A stretch of 62,237 nt of DNA from CAZUZD01 sp964624465. Its GTDB lineage: Bacteria > Planctomycetota > Planctomycetia > Isosphaerales > Isosphaeraceae. The stretch lies in contig CAZUZD010000005.1 in NCBI GenBank assembly GCA_964624465.1, positions 1-62,237 of the forward strand. Reading direction: 5' to 3'. The notes beneath the pieces were generated by a model. It was not told the origin of the DNA. It did no database searches and saw only the letters and a program-made list of their open reading frames with translations. Positions within the stretch are counted from its first letter, which is position 1. Every line of letters begins with the position of its first letter. The position numbers were made by a program, and so were the translations under genes. Of the stretch, positions 17,401 through 25,021 are shown one piece after another.

Positions 17401-20101
17401 CCCCGCCGGACGGCTGACCCGCCTGAGGCGTCTTCGGCCTGGTGTTCGCGCCGGGAGCCTGGGCGCCCTTCGCGTTCGGCTGACCGTCCGGACGGTTGCC
17501 CGCCTGGGCATTGTCCTGGCCGGCCTGACCCGGCTCCGGAGACTTCGGGCTGTTCGGTTCCCCCGCGCCCGGCTCGCCGGCCTTCGGCTTCGAGCCCGCC
17601 TGGCCAGGCGCCGGATTCTGAGCGGCCTTGGGCTTCGAGCCCTCCGGCGTCGCGCCCTTCTGGCCGGGCTGCTGCTGGCCCCCGGCCTTGGGGTTGCCGG
17701 CCTCGGCGGGCGGCTTCGGGCCGTTCGGGTCGCGGGCCCCGGCGGGGTCCTGGGCGCGGTCGCCGGGCTGGGGCGCACCGGCACCGGCCGGCTGGCGGTC
17801 CTGCGGCTTCGAGCCCTCCGCCGCCTGGCGCGGGGCGTTGTTACCGTTCGGGGCGCCCGGGTTGGCCCGGGAGACCGAGTTGCCGTCTCTCTGCTGGCCG
17901 CCCTGCGCGTTGCTGCCCTGCGGCTGCTGACCGCCCTGGTTCCCCTGCTGACCGCCCTGGGGCTGACCGGCCTGATTCCCTTGCTGGCCGCCCTGGTTGT
18001 CCTGGCCACCCTGCGGCTGACCCTGCTCGCCCTTCTGGCCGGCCTGGTTGCCCGCCTGGGGCGGCTCGTTGCCGTTCGGATCGCCCTGCTGGGGCGGCTG
18101 ATCCCCGCGCTCGGCGTTGGGCTGGTCGGGGTTGGCCTGGGGCTGATCCTGCTGCCGGGCCTGCTGCAGCGCGCGCTGGAGGCGTTCGAGACGCTCGCGG
18201 TCCTCGGGCGTCATCTGGTCACGAGCCTCGGGCTCACGCGGCCGCTGATCGGCCGGTGCCGGGTCCTCGCTGGCCGGGTCGCCGGGCGCCTGGTTAGGGT
18301 CGCGGGGCTGGGCGTTCTTGGTGTCCGGCGGCCGGACCGGCTCGGGCGCCGGTTTTTCCTGGTTGAGCGGCTGCGGCGGGGTGTCGACGGGTGGCACGGG
18401 GGGCGGCGGCGGCTGGAGGTCGGCCGGAGGGGGCTCGCTGGCCACCTTCTCCTGCTCCTGCCGGGCCTTCTCCAGGTCGGCCGGCTTGAGCGGCTCGATC
18501 ACCTCGACCACCTGGTGCGCCGTCTCGACCGTATTCGCCGAGGGCCGCTTGGTGTCGGCGACCTGCAGCCAGTACTCGAACCGGGTGCCGGGCTGGACCT
18601 TGAGCGCCGCCAGGTCGAGCGTGTCGTCCTGGGCGAACTCGGCCGGCCGGTCCTTGCGACCATCGAGGTAGTCGCGGGCGGGCTGGAGGATCTCGCGGCC
18701 CTGGCGGACGTGGAGCGTGGCCTTGCGGAGGCCGTGGTCGTCGGTCGCCTTCATCCGGATCGCCAGGGGCGCATTGGCGGCCACCTTCACGATCGGTTCG
18801 GGAGCGACGAACTGCGCCGTCGGCGGCCGGTCGGGGATCGCCCGCAGGTCGTAGACGACCGGGTTGCGGTTCAGCTCGCCCTCGGTCGTCTCGAACTTGA
18901 TCACGTACGAGCGGTCGTCGAGCAGCGGGAACTTGCCGCTGATCCGGTACGGGTCGCTCTTGTCGACATCGAGGTCAATTTTCGCCCGGTCGGCGCCCTG
19001 GGGCCCCTTGCCGAACTCGATGCGGGCCGACTGCGCCGGCTCGTTGGTCCGGGCGCGGATCAGGACTACGGTGCCCTCGATGGCCTCAACGTTACCGCCC
19101 GGCGCGCCCTCGACGGCGCGGGGCTGGCCGGCCGCGACCCGCTCCTCCTCGATGTAGTCGGGGAAGTCCAGGTTGTGCTCGACGTCGAGGATCATGGGCG
19201 TCGGGCGCACGCTGAGCTGGTAGCGCTTCGACTCGGCGTCGCCGCCGGTGAGGTAGTACTGGACGGATTTGGCGCCGCCGGTGGTCTGGACGTCGCGGAG
19301 CAGGGTGGTCCAGGGGTCGTAGTCCGACTTGCCGCGGGCGAGGTCCTGGACGGCGAAGAAGTTGCCGCCGTCGGTGCTGTAGTGCAGCTGCACGGCCTCG
19401 GGCCGGGTGCCGTGGATCTCCGCCGAGAACTCGACGTTGGAGCCCGCCACCACGGCCGACCGCTTGGGGTCGTCACCGGGCTTGATGTTGACCAGCCGTG
19501 TGTTCGTCGGCCGGGCCACGTCGGACAGGAAGGCACGCCGGGTGGAGTCGAGGATGCTCTTGGGCGTCAGCAGCGAGTACAGGCAGAACAGGACGACCAC
19601 CGCCGCCAGCGCATAGACGGTGCGGATCAGCCGGTGCTGGTCGACGACGCCATCGATCTCGACGTGTGTGAGGTCCTCGACCGCCTTGGCCTCGACGGCG
19701 GCCAGGAACGACTTGGGAACCTCACCCTTCTGTCGCGCCAGATCGAGGTAGGTGATCAGACTGTTCTTGAACTTCGGATCGGTGGACTCGATCGTCGAGG
19801 CCGCGTAGTAGCGATTCACCCGCCGCACCATCGGCTGCACGATCCGGAGCGCCGTGTAGGTCAGCCCGACGATCATCCCGATGGCCAGCACCGCCACCCG
19901 GAGCCCGACATGCAGGCCGAAGTTGTGGTCGATGATGACTTCGAGGAAGAGCACGCCGAGCGCGAAGACGCTCAGGGTCACGAGGGCCGTCAGCACATCG
20001 GTCCAGCGGATCTTGGCCCGCGCCTGGCCGATCTGGTGATCGATGTACTGCTCGAAGTTGAGCAGCTTGCCCTCGGGCTGCGGCTGAGCCGTCAATGCCA
20101 T
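14483..20101 (-). CDS. Giant membrane protein with DUF4175-like region and collagen-like repeats
   Basis: 1872 residues. The N-terminal region has two transmembrane segments (about residues 38-60 and 66-88), a short cytoplasmic part and a third segment near 165-185. Beta-rich extracytoplasmic modules follow to about residue 560, similar to DUF4175-type proteins of planctomycetes. A Pro-rich and charged helical linker (about 560-660) leads into about 1000 residues of low complexity (about 663-1672) built from Gly-Gln-Lys-Gly/Pro-Gly units such as GQKGEQPG. The ordered C-terminus carries VVVRRVKEMLESGQDTKALEQ and ends in a basic tail. The long repeat is collagen-like in its Gly spacing but not strictly Gly-X-Y. 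I infer a cell-envelope protein with a long disordered extension; function unknown. GGAGG lies about 10 nt before the ATG. Confidence 0.85.
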   Translation of the reverse strand: MALTAQPQPEGKLLNFEQYIDHQIGQARAKIRWTDVLTALVTLSVFALGVLFLEVIIDHNFGLHVGLRVAVLAIGMIVGLTYTALRIVQPMVRRVNRYYAASTIESTDPKFKNSLITYLDLARQKGEVPKSFLAAVEAKAVEDLTHVEIDGVVDQHRLIRTVYALAAVVVLFCLYSLLTPKSILDSTRRAFLSDVARPTNTRLVNIKPGDDPKRSAVVAGSNVEFSAEIHGTRPEAVQLHYSTDGGNFFAVQDLARGKSDYDPWTTLLRDVQTTGGAKSVQYYLTGGDAESKRYQLSVRPTPMILDVEHNLDFPDYIEEERVAAGQPRAVEGAPGGNVEAIEGTVVLIRARTNEPAQSARIEFGKGPQGADRAKIDLDVDKSDPYRISGKFPLLDDRSYVIKFETTEGELNRNPVVYDLRAIPDRPPTAQFVAPEPIVKVAANAPLAIRMKATDDHGLRKATLHVRQGREILQPARDYLDGRKDRPAEFAQDDTLDLAALKVQPGTRFEYWLQVADTKRPSANTVETAHQVVEVIEPLKPADLEKARQEQEKVASEPPPADLQPPPPPVPPVDTPPQPLNQEKPAPEPVRPPDTKNAQPRDPNQAPGDPASEDPAPADQRPREPEARDQMTPEDRERLERLQRALQQARQQDQPQANPDQPNAERGDQPPQQGDPNGNEPPQAGNQAGQKGEQGQPQGGQDNQGGQQGNQAGQPQGGQQGNQGGQQPQGSNAQGGQQRDGNSVSRANPGAPNGNNAPRQAAEGSKPQDRQPAGAGAPQPGDRAQDPAGARDPNGPKPPAEAGNPKAGGQQQPGQKGATPEGSKPKAAQNPAPGQAGSKPKAGEPGAGEPNSPKSPEPGQAGQDNAQAGNRPDGQPNAKGAQAPGANTRPKTPQAGQPSGGASRPDGGAETKAQQKGAAGSPDSQPKGEGSDPAAAEGNPPGQKPNQGGPPKGQKPQDAAASKGQKPQDAAASKGQKPQTGAATKGQKPESDPSQAGPGADGAQAGQDPKTGEKPGQKGQTGQGQDAANGGDPDASQAGEPGSKGTDPKAKPDGARPQAGANPKPGDMPAGPDGKPGQKGEGQDAAADPDRQPGDTPAGQPAGARPPQPGQQGGQPPKGQQPNPGAKPEGSQPGQQGEPNADAAGEKGNQAGQKGDPGNQAGAKGEQAGQKGEQSGEKGNQAGQKGEQSGVQAGQKGEQPGEKGDQAGQQGEAGGEPDAGQGAPNGDQPGQKGEQSGGQPGQKGAQDAGPPGAQDAGQPGQKGGRPDPKGTQAGQKSGQSGGQPGQQGEIPGQRGPGQGGEQSPQQGANGSQPKAGEPGQKSGAAGEPGSEEGTDPAGEATGQKGQRGQGQGQKPSGDAKDPSGKPEAGEGGEGGEPGKSDAGRPGPKNGMTPAGQPGEKGGEPGDAESGQGGEPQGQDQAGQEGDQPSGAAGQKGGQPGQKGEPAGQKGEPGGGQTGEQGEQAGQPGESGGQKGEQAGESGGEEGGQPGQQGQPKGGQSGQKGGQGGKPSDQPKAGGEKGQGNPQQKGDPAGGDESADGAPGEQAGQQGEQPGGQQGGQEGAQGGQKGGQQGAQGGQKGGQQGAKGGQQAAQGGQKGPQGGEKGGQQGGDEGGQSGGQKGEQTGGQKGGQQGGQPGGQKGGQQGGQPGGQKGGQQGGQPGGQKGGQQGGQKGSKPGQGQAPGGPTSEDGGAAGGGREGMANLPDLKPNDPTRFEKPDAPAAAPADNGGPAPAPDSGRTGSDVVVRRVKEMLESGQDTKALEQATGMTRAEMEQFVRKFEKPEDRGPAGEGQQIEGDLRDDKTLQANQEIGGRIKAPMVSGSNRRGPESFVRDTQADQTQGVRIEAPAEIRSRFEAYQNSISRSRRTPAGGGK
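15085..18115 (-). repeat. Low-complexity Gly/Gln/Lys/Pro coding repeat
   Basis: About 3 kb of degenerate short-period repeats encode the disordered section of the giant membrane protein. The DNA has a strong strand bias, with C-rich CTTCTGxCC and CTGxCCGCC words repeated on the plus strand. Repeat purity rises toward the C-terminal end, suggesting ongoing expansion there. Confidence 0.9.
15101..15244 (-). repeat. Four tandem copies of a 36-bp unit
   Basis: Units begin at 15101, 15137, 15173 and 15209. The first two copies are identical and the later ones differ by a few bases. Each encodes a 12-residue block of the form GGQPGGQKGGQQ within the giant protein. Near-identity indicates recent duplication by slippage or recombination. 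It lies inside a coding frame and is not a CRISPR array. Confidence 0.9.
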
Positions 20102-20157
20102 GGCGCGGACTCCTCCAGCGAATCACCCCGGGCGCACTGGCCCCCCGGGTCGCTTGC

Positions 20158-20163
20158 ATTATA
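20158..20163 (-). promoter_or_regulatory. Candidate -10 box (TATAAT) of the giant repeat gene
   Basis: A perfect TATAAT on the minus strand lies 57 nt upstream of the ATG at 20101 in an otherwise very GC-rich gap. The best -35 is a weak TTCCCC 18 nt upstream, so the promoter may need an activator. Confidence 0.45.
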
Positions 20164-20303
20164 GCCCCCGACACCGCCCCCGGGGAACCGGATTCCGACG
20201 TTTGTCCGAACCGGATTTCGCGTCGGGTTCCTTCAGCGAAACATGGCGGCAACGGCGTGGGCGGGCGGGTTGCGTCGAGTGTGCGGGGCACGCGGTCGTC
20301 GGA

Positions 20304-21452
20304 TCAATCCAGCGGCAGGGCCAGTCCCTCCAGCTCGGCGTCGAACCGGGCGCGGGCCCGGGTGGTCGCCTTCTGGAGCATGGGGCCGAGGTCGGGCGGG
20401 GTGCGCTCCTCGCGCGAGACCGCGCCATTCGGACCGAACTCGAAGCTGAACGAGGACATCTGCATCTGGAACCCGCCGGGCGCCTGGCGATCGGCGGGGG
20501 TCAGGTCGGCGGGCCGGATCGTGCTCGCGGCCGTGCCGAAGGGGGTCCAGCGGCCGTTGGGCTGCCGGACCATCAGTTCATATTCGACGGTCGCGGCGTC
20601 CGGGTTCGACGCGACGCGCTGGCGCCTCACGATTGCCCCGGTGCGGCCCCGGGCGGCGATCCCCCGCAGCGCAGCCTCGCGGCCGTCCACTCCCGGATTT
20701 CCCGGGCCGTCGGCGTTGAAGTTCCCGAACCCGCCGGCCTGGAATATCATCGGGATCCCTCCGGCATCGGGCTCGGGCAGGAACAGGTTCCCGCTCTGGA
20801 CGAACCGGAGCCCGGGTTCGGATCGCACCTCGGTTGCGGCCCGTCGCGCCCGCCAGCGCGCGTCCGACTCGACGGGCAGGGGGAGCCGGTCAGCCAGCGG
20901 CACGGGATCGGTGTTCGCCAGGTCGAAGCCACGGCCCATGAGGGCGGCCTCGAGCTCGGGGAGGGTCATGGCCTCCGGATCGGCGAACTCGGCTCGCCAG
21001 GCCTGCCGTAGCAACCGGACGCTGCGCGCCGGCTGCCGGTCGACCCGGCGCAGGTCGCGGGGGGAGATCGTGACCGCGATCAGCGGGGTCTCGGCGGCCT
21101 CGGCGCCATCGTCGAGTCGGGCCAGGGCCCGATCGATGGCGGCCAGCACGCGGTCGCCGGCCTCGGCCGCGGCCGCACGCTCCCGCCGCCAGGCTCGGAG
21201 GCGGGTGCGACGTTGCTCGACCGCTCGCTGCTGGCGCGGGGCCGCATCGGCGTCCCACCGGGCCAGAAAATCGGGGGCATGTTCCTGGACCCACTCCCGG
21301 CGCACGACCAGCGTGGTCCCGGCTCTCGGGTCGGTTGCGGTGACCAGGCCACGGAGCACCGTGCCGTCCTTGAGCACGACGGTCTCGGCGACGGGCTCGG
21401 GCCCGATCAGCGGACTCAGGGCCAGCACGAGCAGGGCGTCTGCAATCAGCAT
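20304..21452 (-). CDS. Secreted protein of unknown function
   Basis: 382 residues that I do not assign to a named family. A short hydrophobic N-terminus (MLIADALLVLALSPLIG) looks like a signal peptide. It is followed by VVLKDGTVLRGLVTATD, a small beta motif often seen in planctomycete secreted proteins, then an Arg/Ala-rich helical region (about residues 60-110). A middle part describes RVDRQPARSVRLL, and a Gly/Asn-rich C-terminal part contains FQMQMSSFSFEFG. GGAGG lies 7 nt before the ATG. The gene starts 86 nt downstream of the sigma factor gene on the same strand, so the two are probably cotranscribed and this protein may belong to the same envelope response. Confidence 0.7.
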   Translation of the reverse strand: MLIADALLVLALSPLIGPEPVAETVVLKDGTVLRGLVTATDPRAGTTLVVRREWVQEHAPDFLARWDADAAPRQQRAVEQRRTRLRAWRRERAAAAEAGDRVLAAIDRALARLDDGAEAAETPLIAVTISPRDLRRVDRQPARSVRLLRQAWRAEFADPEAMTLPELEAALMGRGFDLANTDPVPLADRLPLPVESDARWRARRAATEVRSEPGLRFVQSGNLFLPEPDAGGIPMIFQAGGFGNFNADGPGNPGVDGREAALRGIAARGRTGAIVRRQRVASNPDAATVEYELMVRQPNGRWTPFGTAASTIRPADLTPADRQAPGGFQMQMSSFSFEFGPNGAVSREERTPPDLGPMLQKATTRARARFDAELEGLALPLD

Positions 21453-21538
21453 CGGAGGCCTCCAGTGGGAGCGATGCGGTGTGTGTGGATCGGAGCGATG
21501 CCGCCGCTCGTCGGGGCGATGTCCGGAGGTGGGGCTGG

Positions 21539-22876
21539 TCAGCGTGACCGCTTCGAAGTGTCGGCCGGCTCCGGGAAGCTGGGGCAGGGGCGGCAGTCAC
21601 AGGATCTCGGCCGGGCGGCCGGGGTCCGGGACGACGACCGCCCCTTGAACCGCTCGCAGCAGCAGCGTGCCCCGGCCGTCACGCTCACCGAGGCCGATCC
21701 GCCCGCCATCGCCCCGCCCTGCACGCGAACGCCCGACGGCAGTACCGTGGCCGTCGACGGCGACGACGACCGCGAATCGAGCGGCTCGCCTGGTGCGTTC
21801 GATCGGGTCGGCGGTCTCGTGGCGAGGCCCTGGGCACGCAGGGCCCGATCGAATGCGGCCCGGTCGTCGAAGCGGGTCATCACGCCGTTGACCTGCATCT
21901 CGGCCACGAAGAAGCCCTCGCCGGCGTCGGGCTCGGCGGGGTCCCCGGGGTCGGCAAGCGCGCCGGGTTCCGCGGGAGCGACGACCGGGTCGACGGGGTC
22001 CGCGGGATGGACCCCACGGGGCGGCTGGCTCCTGACGGGGGTGGGTTCGGGGGCCACGGGGCCCGGAACCCGGAGTCGGGGGCCCGCCGCGGCCAGGCCC
22101 AGCCCGAGGAGCAGCACGCTCGCCCAGGCCGCGCCGGTGGCGATGCGCCGGCGCCAGGCGAGTCCATCCATCCGGTCGAGCACCGACTGCCCCAGTGCAC
22201 TGGCCTGGAGCCGGAGCGGCTCGGCTACGTGGAAGCCGGGCGGCTCCGTAGTGGCGGCACGGGCGCCGGAATCGTCGAGGATCTGGGTCAGTGCGGCGGC
22301 CGAGAGGGCGACTCCGCGGCGCATCAGCCGGCTGCGGAGCCGTTCCCGGGCCTCGTCGAGCCTCCGCCTCACGGTGGCGAAGCTGACCCCGAGGGCCGCG
22401 GCCGCCTCGGGCATCGGGGTGCCTTCCAGGCAGCAGAGCACCAGCGGCGCCCGCAATCGTTCCGGGAGCCGGAGCAGCTCCTCATCGAGCACCGGCAAGG
22501 CCTCGGCGGTGTCGGATTCGGGCGGCAGGGCGCGGGTCGGTCGGTGGCGGGCAATCACCTGCTCCCTCCGGGTTCGGGCCTGATTCGACCGCCGGACCTG
22601 GAGCGCGGCGTTGGTGGCCACCCGGTTGAGCCAGGGCCCCAGGGTGGCGAGGGACCTGGTTTGCCGGCGGAGCTGGTCGGCCCGGGTGGCGAGGACGAAC
22701 AGGGTAGCTTGGAGCACGTCGTCGGCGGCCGCTGGATCGCCCAGGACCCGGCGTGCGATGGCGCGGACCATGCCCTCGTGCCGGGCCACGAGCTGGCGGA
22801 AGGCTGCCTCATCGCGGTCGGCGCAGAAGCGATCGAGCAACGCGCGGTCGGTCGGGGTTGCCGCCTCGGTGGTCAT
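21539..22876 (-). CDS. ECF RNA polymerase sigma factor with transmembrane C-terminal extension
   Basis: 445 residues, more than twice the size of a minimal ECF sigma factor. Residues 1-180 hold region 2 (DEAAFRQLVARHEGMVRAIARRV and a DDVLQATLFVLA helix) and region 4 (LPERLRAPLVLCCLEG, then a helix-turn-helix AAALGVSFATVRRRLDEARERL). A 50-residue linker leads to a hydrophobic segment (about 250-270), then Pro-rich and periplasmic-type sequence. This suggests a sigma factor tethered to the membrane by its own tail, perhaps replacing a separate anti-sigma factor. The last ~45 residues are Cys/Ser/Arg-rich and may be out of frame: another frame ending at 21597 reads as a more normal hydrophobic C-terminus. 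The gene is divergent from the cysteine desulfurase and upstream of a secreted protein. Confidence 0.88.
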   Translation of the reverse strand: MTTEAATPTDRALLDRFCADRDEAAFRQLVARHEGMVRAIARRVLGDPAAADDVLQATLFVLATRADQLRRQTRSLATLGPWLNRVATNAALQVRRSNQARTRREQVIARHRPTRALPPESDTAEALPVLDEELLRLPERLRAPLVLCCLEGTPMPEAAAALGVSFATVRRRLDEARERLRSRLMRRGVALSAAALTQILDDSGARAATTEPPGFHVAEPLRLQASALGQSVLDRMDGLAWRRRIATGAAWASVLLLGLGLAAAGPRLRVPGPVAPEPTPVRSQPPRGVHPADPVDPVVAPAEPGALADPGDPAEPDAGEGFFVAEMQVNGVMTRFDDRAAFDRALRAQGLATRPPTRSNAPGEPLDSRSSSPSTATVLPSGVRVQGGAMAGGSASVSVTAGARCCCERFKGRSSSRTPAARPRSCDCRPCPSFPEPADTSKRSR

Positions 22877-22950
22877 GACGCCTGGGCCTCGGGGCTGCCA
22901 GATCGGGTCCTGTCGTGAAGGTTAATGCCACGGTCCCGCCCAGGTGCGCA

Positions 22951-22963
22951 GAAAAATTCCCGG
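22951..22963. promoter_or_regulatory. A/T tract in the sigma/iscS divergent region
   Basis: GAAAAATTCCCGG stands out in a region otherwise made of G and C. Read on the minus strand it is CCGGGAATTTTTC, which has a GGAA core like many ECF -35 elements, and it lies about 75 nt upstream of the sigma factor start. Autoregulation is possible but not shown. Confidence 0.3.
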
Positions 22964-22986
22964 CGGCCGCGCCGAGACCCGGGCGC

Positions 22987-23016
22987 TTGCTGCCGGGTGC
23001 GGCGGCGACCTACGAT
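22987..23016 (+). promoter_or_regulatory. Promoter of the cysteine desulfurase gene
   Basis: TTGCTG (22987-22992), an 18-nt spacer and TACGAT (23011-23016), 40 nt upstream of the ATG. The same TACGAT -10 recurs in front of the Fe-S carrier gene, which suggests coordinated expression of the two. Confidence 0.45.
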
Positions 23017-23055
23017 CACACGGGGAGAGGAACGCCCGAATCGCCGGAGACCGCC

Positions 23056-24240
23056 ATGGTCACGTTGCCCATCTACCTCGACAACCACGCCACCACCCGC
23101 ACCGATCCCCGGGTGCTGGAGGCGATGTTGCCGTACTTCTGTGACCTGTACGGCAACGCCTCCAGCACGTCGCACCGCTATGGCTGGGATGCCGAGGCGG
23201 CGGTCGAGGCGGCACGCGAGAGGGTGGCCGCGCTGATCGGGGCCGACCCCAAGGAGGTGATCTTCACCTCGGGCGCGACCGAGGCGAACATGATGGCGCT
23301 GCGGGGGGCCCTGCCGCACCTGGCAAAGAAGGGGCGGCACATCGTCACGTCGGCCATCGAGCACCACGCCGTGCTCGACCCGATGGAGCATCTCGTCCGC
23401 GAGGGCTGGCAGGTCACGTTCCTGGACCCCGACCCGACCGGGCAGATCTCGGCCGAGGCGGTGGCGGCCGCCCTGACCGACCAGACCGTGCTGGTCTCGA
23501 TCATGGCGGCGAACAACGAGGTCGGCACGATCAACCCGATCCGCAGCATCGGCCGGCTCTGTAAGGACCGCCAGATCCTGTTGCATACCGACGCCACCCA
23601 GGCCGTCGGCAAGCTGCCGGTCGATGTCGAGGCCGATGGGATCGACCTGCTCAGCCTGGCGGCGCACAAGTTCTATGGCCCCAAGGGCGTGGGCGCCATC
23701 TACCTGCGGCGTCGCAACCCGCTGGTGCGCCTGACCCCGCTGTTCGAGGGCGGCGGCCAGGAGCGCGGCTTCCGCGCCGGGACCCTGAACGTGCCAGGGA
23801 TCGTCGGCCTGGGGGCGGCGGCCGAGCTGGCCCTGGCGGAGCGAGCCCCGGAGGCGGCCCGGATTGGCCACCTGCGGGATCGGCTCCACGAGGGCCTGGC
23901 CCGGCGGGTCGAGTCGATCACCCTCAACGGCCACCCGACCGAGCGTCTGCCCGGAAACCTGAACCTGAGCTTCGCTTACGTCGACGGCGAGGCCCTGATG
24001 CTGGGGATGCGCGACGTCTGCGTGTCGTCCGGGGCCGCCTGCTCGTCGGCCGTGCCCGAGCCGAGCCACGTCCTGACGGCGCTCGGGCTGGACGAGGACC
24101 TGGCGCGCGCCAGCCTGCGGTTCGGCCTGGGGCGGTTCACCACCGAGGCCGAGATCGACTACACCGTCGAGACGGTCGCCGCCCACGTCGCGCGGCTGCG
24201 GGCCCAGAGCCCGCTCTGGGTGTCCCGGCAGGGCGGCTGA
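23056..24240 (+). CDS. iscS: Cysteine desulfurase (IscS/NifS family)
   Basis: 394-residue pyridoxal-phosphate enzyme that takes sulfur from cysteine for Fe-S clusters and tRNA thiolation. YLDNHATTRTDPRV opens the protein. The PLP lysine is in SLAAHKFYGPKG, and the catalytic cysteine is in VSSGAACSSAVPEPSH on a long mobile loop, as in group I (IscS/NifS) enzymes. The ATG at 23056 follows GGAGA at 23046-23050 and matches the family start; the open frame extends upstream to 22915 without homology. The A-type carrier gene follows 258 nt downstream on the same strand with its own promoter. No iscU, hscA/B or fdx is present, so the set is a minimal Fe-S pair. NifS is the alternative label. Confidence 0.93.
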   Translation: MVTLPIYLDNHATTRTDPRVLEAMLPYFCDLYGNASSTSHRYGWDAEAAVEAARERVAALIGADPKEVIFTSGATEANMMALRGALPHLAKKGRHIVTSAIEHHAVLDPMEHLVREGWQVTFLDPDPTGQISAEAVAAALTDQTVLVSIMAANNEVGTINPIRSIGRLCKDRQILLHTDATQAVGKLPVDVEADGIDLLSLAAHKFYGPKGVGAIYLRRRNPLVRLTPLFEGGGQERGFRAGTLNVPGIVGLGAAAELALAERAPEAARIGHLRDRLHEGLARRVESITLNGHPTERLPGNLNLSFAYVDGEALMLGMRDVCVSSGAACSSAVPEPSHVLTALGLDEDLARASLRFGLGRFTTEAEIDYTVETVAAHVARLRAQSPLWVSRQGG

Positions 24241-24329
24241 TGCCGACTCGACGGGTTTCCGGCGCGGGTCTGGGCCCGGGTCCCGCGGGGTCCGGCGGCC
24301 TGGAACCCCCGGGCCGGCGGTGCCCGCCC

Positions 24330-24358
24330 TTGATGATCGGGCGTACCGGAGATACGAT
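24330..24358 (+). promoter_or_regulatory. Promoter of the A-type Fe-S carrier gene
   Basis: TTGATG (24330-24335), a 17-nt spacer and TACGAT (24353-24358), a good sigma70-type pair giving a leader of about 135 nt before the ATG at 24499. Confidence 0.5.
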
Positions 24359-24498
24359 TGCTCGGAACGTCCGGCGAGCGGGCCCTTGACTGGGGTCGCG
24401 CCGGCCGTCGACCGATTGTCGTGATCTCCACCGGCTTTGCCCCGGCTTCCCCCGCCCACTTCCATGGCCCGCGTCTGCTGCGGGCGAGGAGTCGACCG

Positions 24499-24828
24499 AT
24501 GCCCGTGACCCTGAGCGAGAAGGCCGCCCGCGAGGTGCAGGCGATCATCACCCAGCAGAACCTGCCGGCCGACACCGTCCTGCGCGTCGGCGTCAAGGGC
24601 GGCGGCTGCAGCGGCTTCTCCTACGAGCTGAACTTCGACACGGCCATCACGGACAAGGACCGGATCGCCGAGTTCCACGGCGTGAAGCTCGCCGTCGAGA
24701 AGAAGTTCGACCCGTACCTCGACGGCACGGTCATCGACTTCTATGACGGCCTGGAGAAGCGCGGCTTCGTCTTCAACAACCCGAACGTGGTCAAGAGCTG
24801 CGGCTGCGGCAGCTCGTTCCAGGTCTGA
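24499..24828 (+). CDS. A-type iron-sulfur carrier (IscA/ErpA family)
   Basis: 109-residue HesB/IscA-type carrier that receives and delivers Fe-S clusters. The three ligand cysteines are present: one in VKGGGCSGFSYEL and two in the C-terminal SCGCGSSF. The length is the family norm. GGCGAGGA lies 8 nt before the ATG. The open frame reaches back to 24358 without homology. It lies between the cysteine desulfurase and rimO, a two-cluster enzyme, on one strand. IscA, ErpA and SufA cannot be separated from sequence alone. A 13-bp hairpin follows. Confidence 0.93.
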   Translation: MPVTLSEKAAREVQAIITQQNLPADTVLRVGVKGGGCSGFSYELNFDTAITDKDRIAEFHGVKLAVEKKFDPYLDGTVIDFYDGLEKRGFVFNNPNVVKSCGCGSSFQV

Positions 24829-24887
24829 TCCGGCCCCGCCGGCCGGTCTCGACCCGGCCCCGGTCCCGTTCGCGTCCGAACTCCCTT

Positions 24888-24927
24888 CGACGCCCGGCGC
24901 TGGCCCTGCGGCCCGCGCCGGGCGTCG
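24888..24927 (+). terminator. Hairpin terminator after the Fe-S carrier gene
   Basis: A perfect 13-bp stem (24888-24900 with 24915-24927), a 14-nt loop and then TTGCATT. It lies 59 nt past the stop. Confidence 0.75.
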
Positions 24928-24958
24928 TTGCATTGCCGACTCACGGCCCGATGGGGGC

Positions 24959-24988
24959 TTCCCACGGCCGGGGCGGGCCTTCTAGACT
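24959..24988 (+). promoter_or_regulatory. Candidate promoter of rimO
   Basis: TTCCCA, an 18-nt spacer and TAGACT, ending 33 nt before the ATG at 25022. The -35 is identical to that in front of tRNA-Ala. AGGAGC at 25005-25010 is the ribosome site. Confidence 0.38.
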
Positions 24989-25021
24989 GGAGTACCTTTT
25001 GTCCAGGAGCCAGCATTGCCG

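Noticed and set aside
15281..20164. 1627-codon open frame on the plus strand opposite the giant repeat gene
   Set aside because: It is Leu/Ala/Gly-rich from reading the repeat DNA backwards. High GC and repeat composition remove stop codons, and the minus-strand frame has recognisable domains and a ribosome site.
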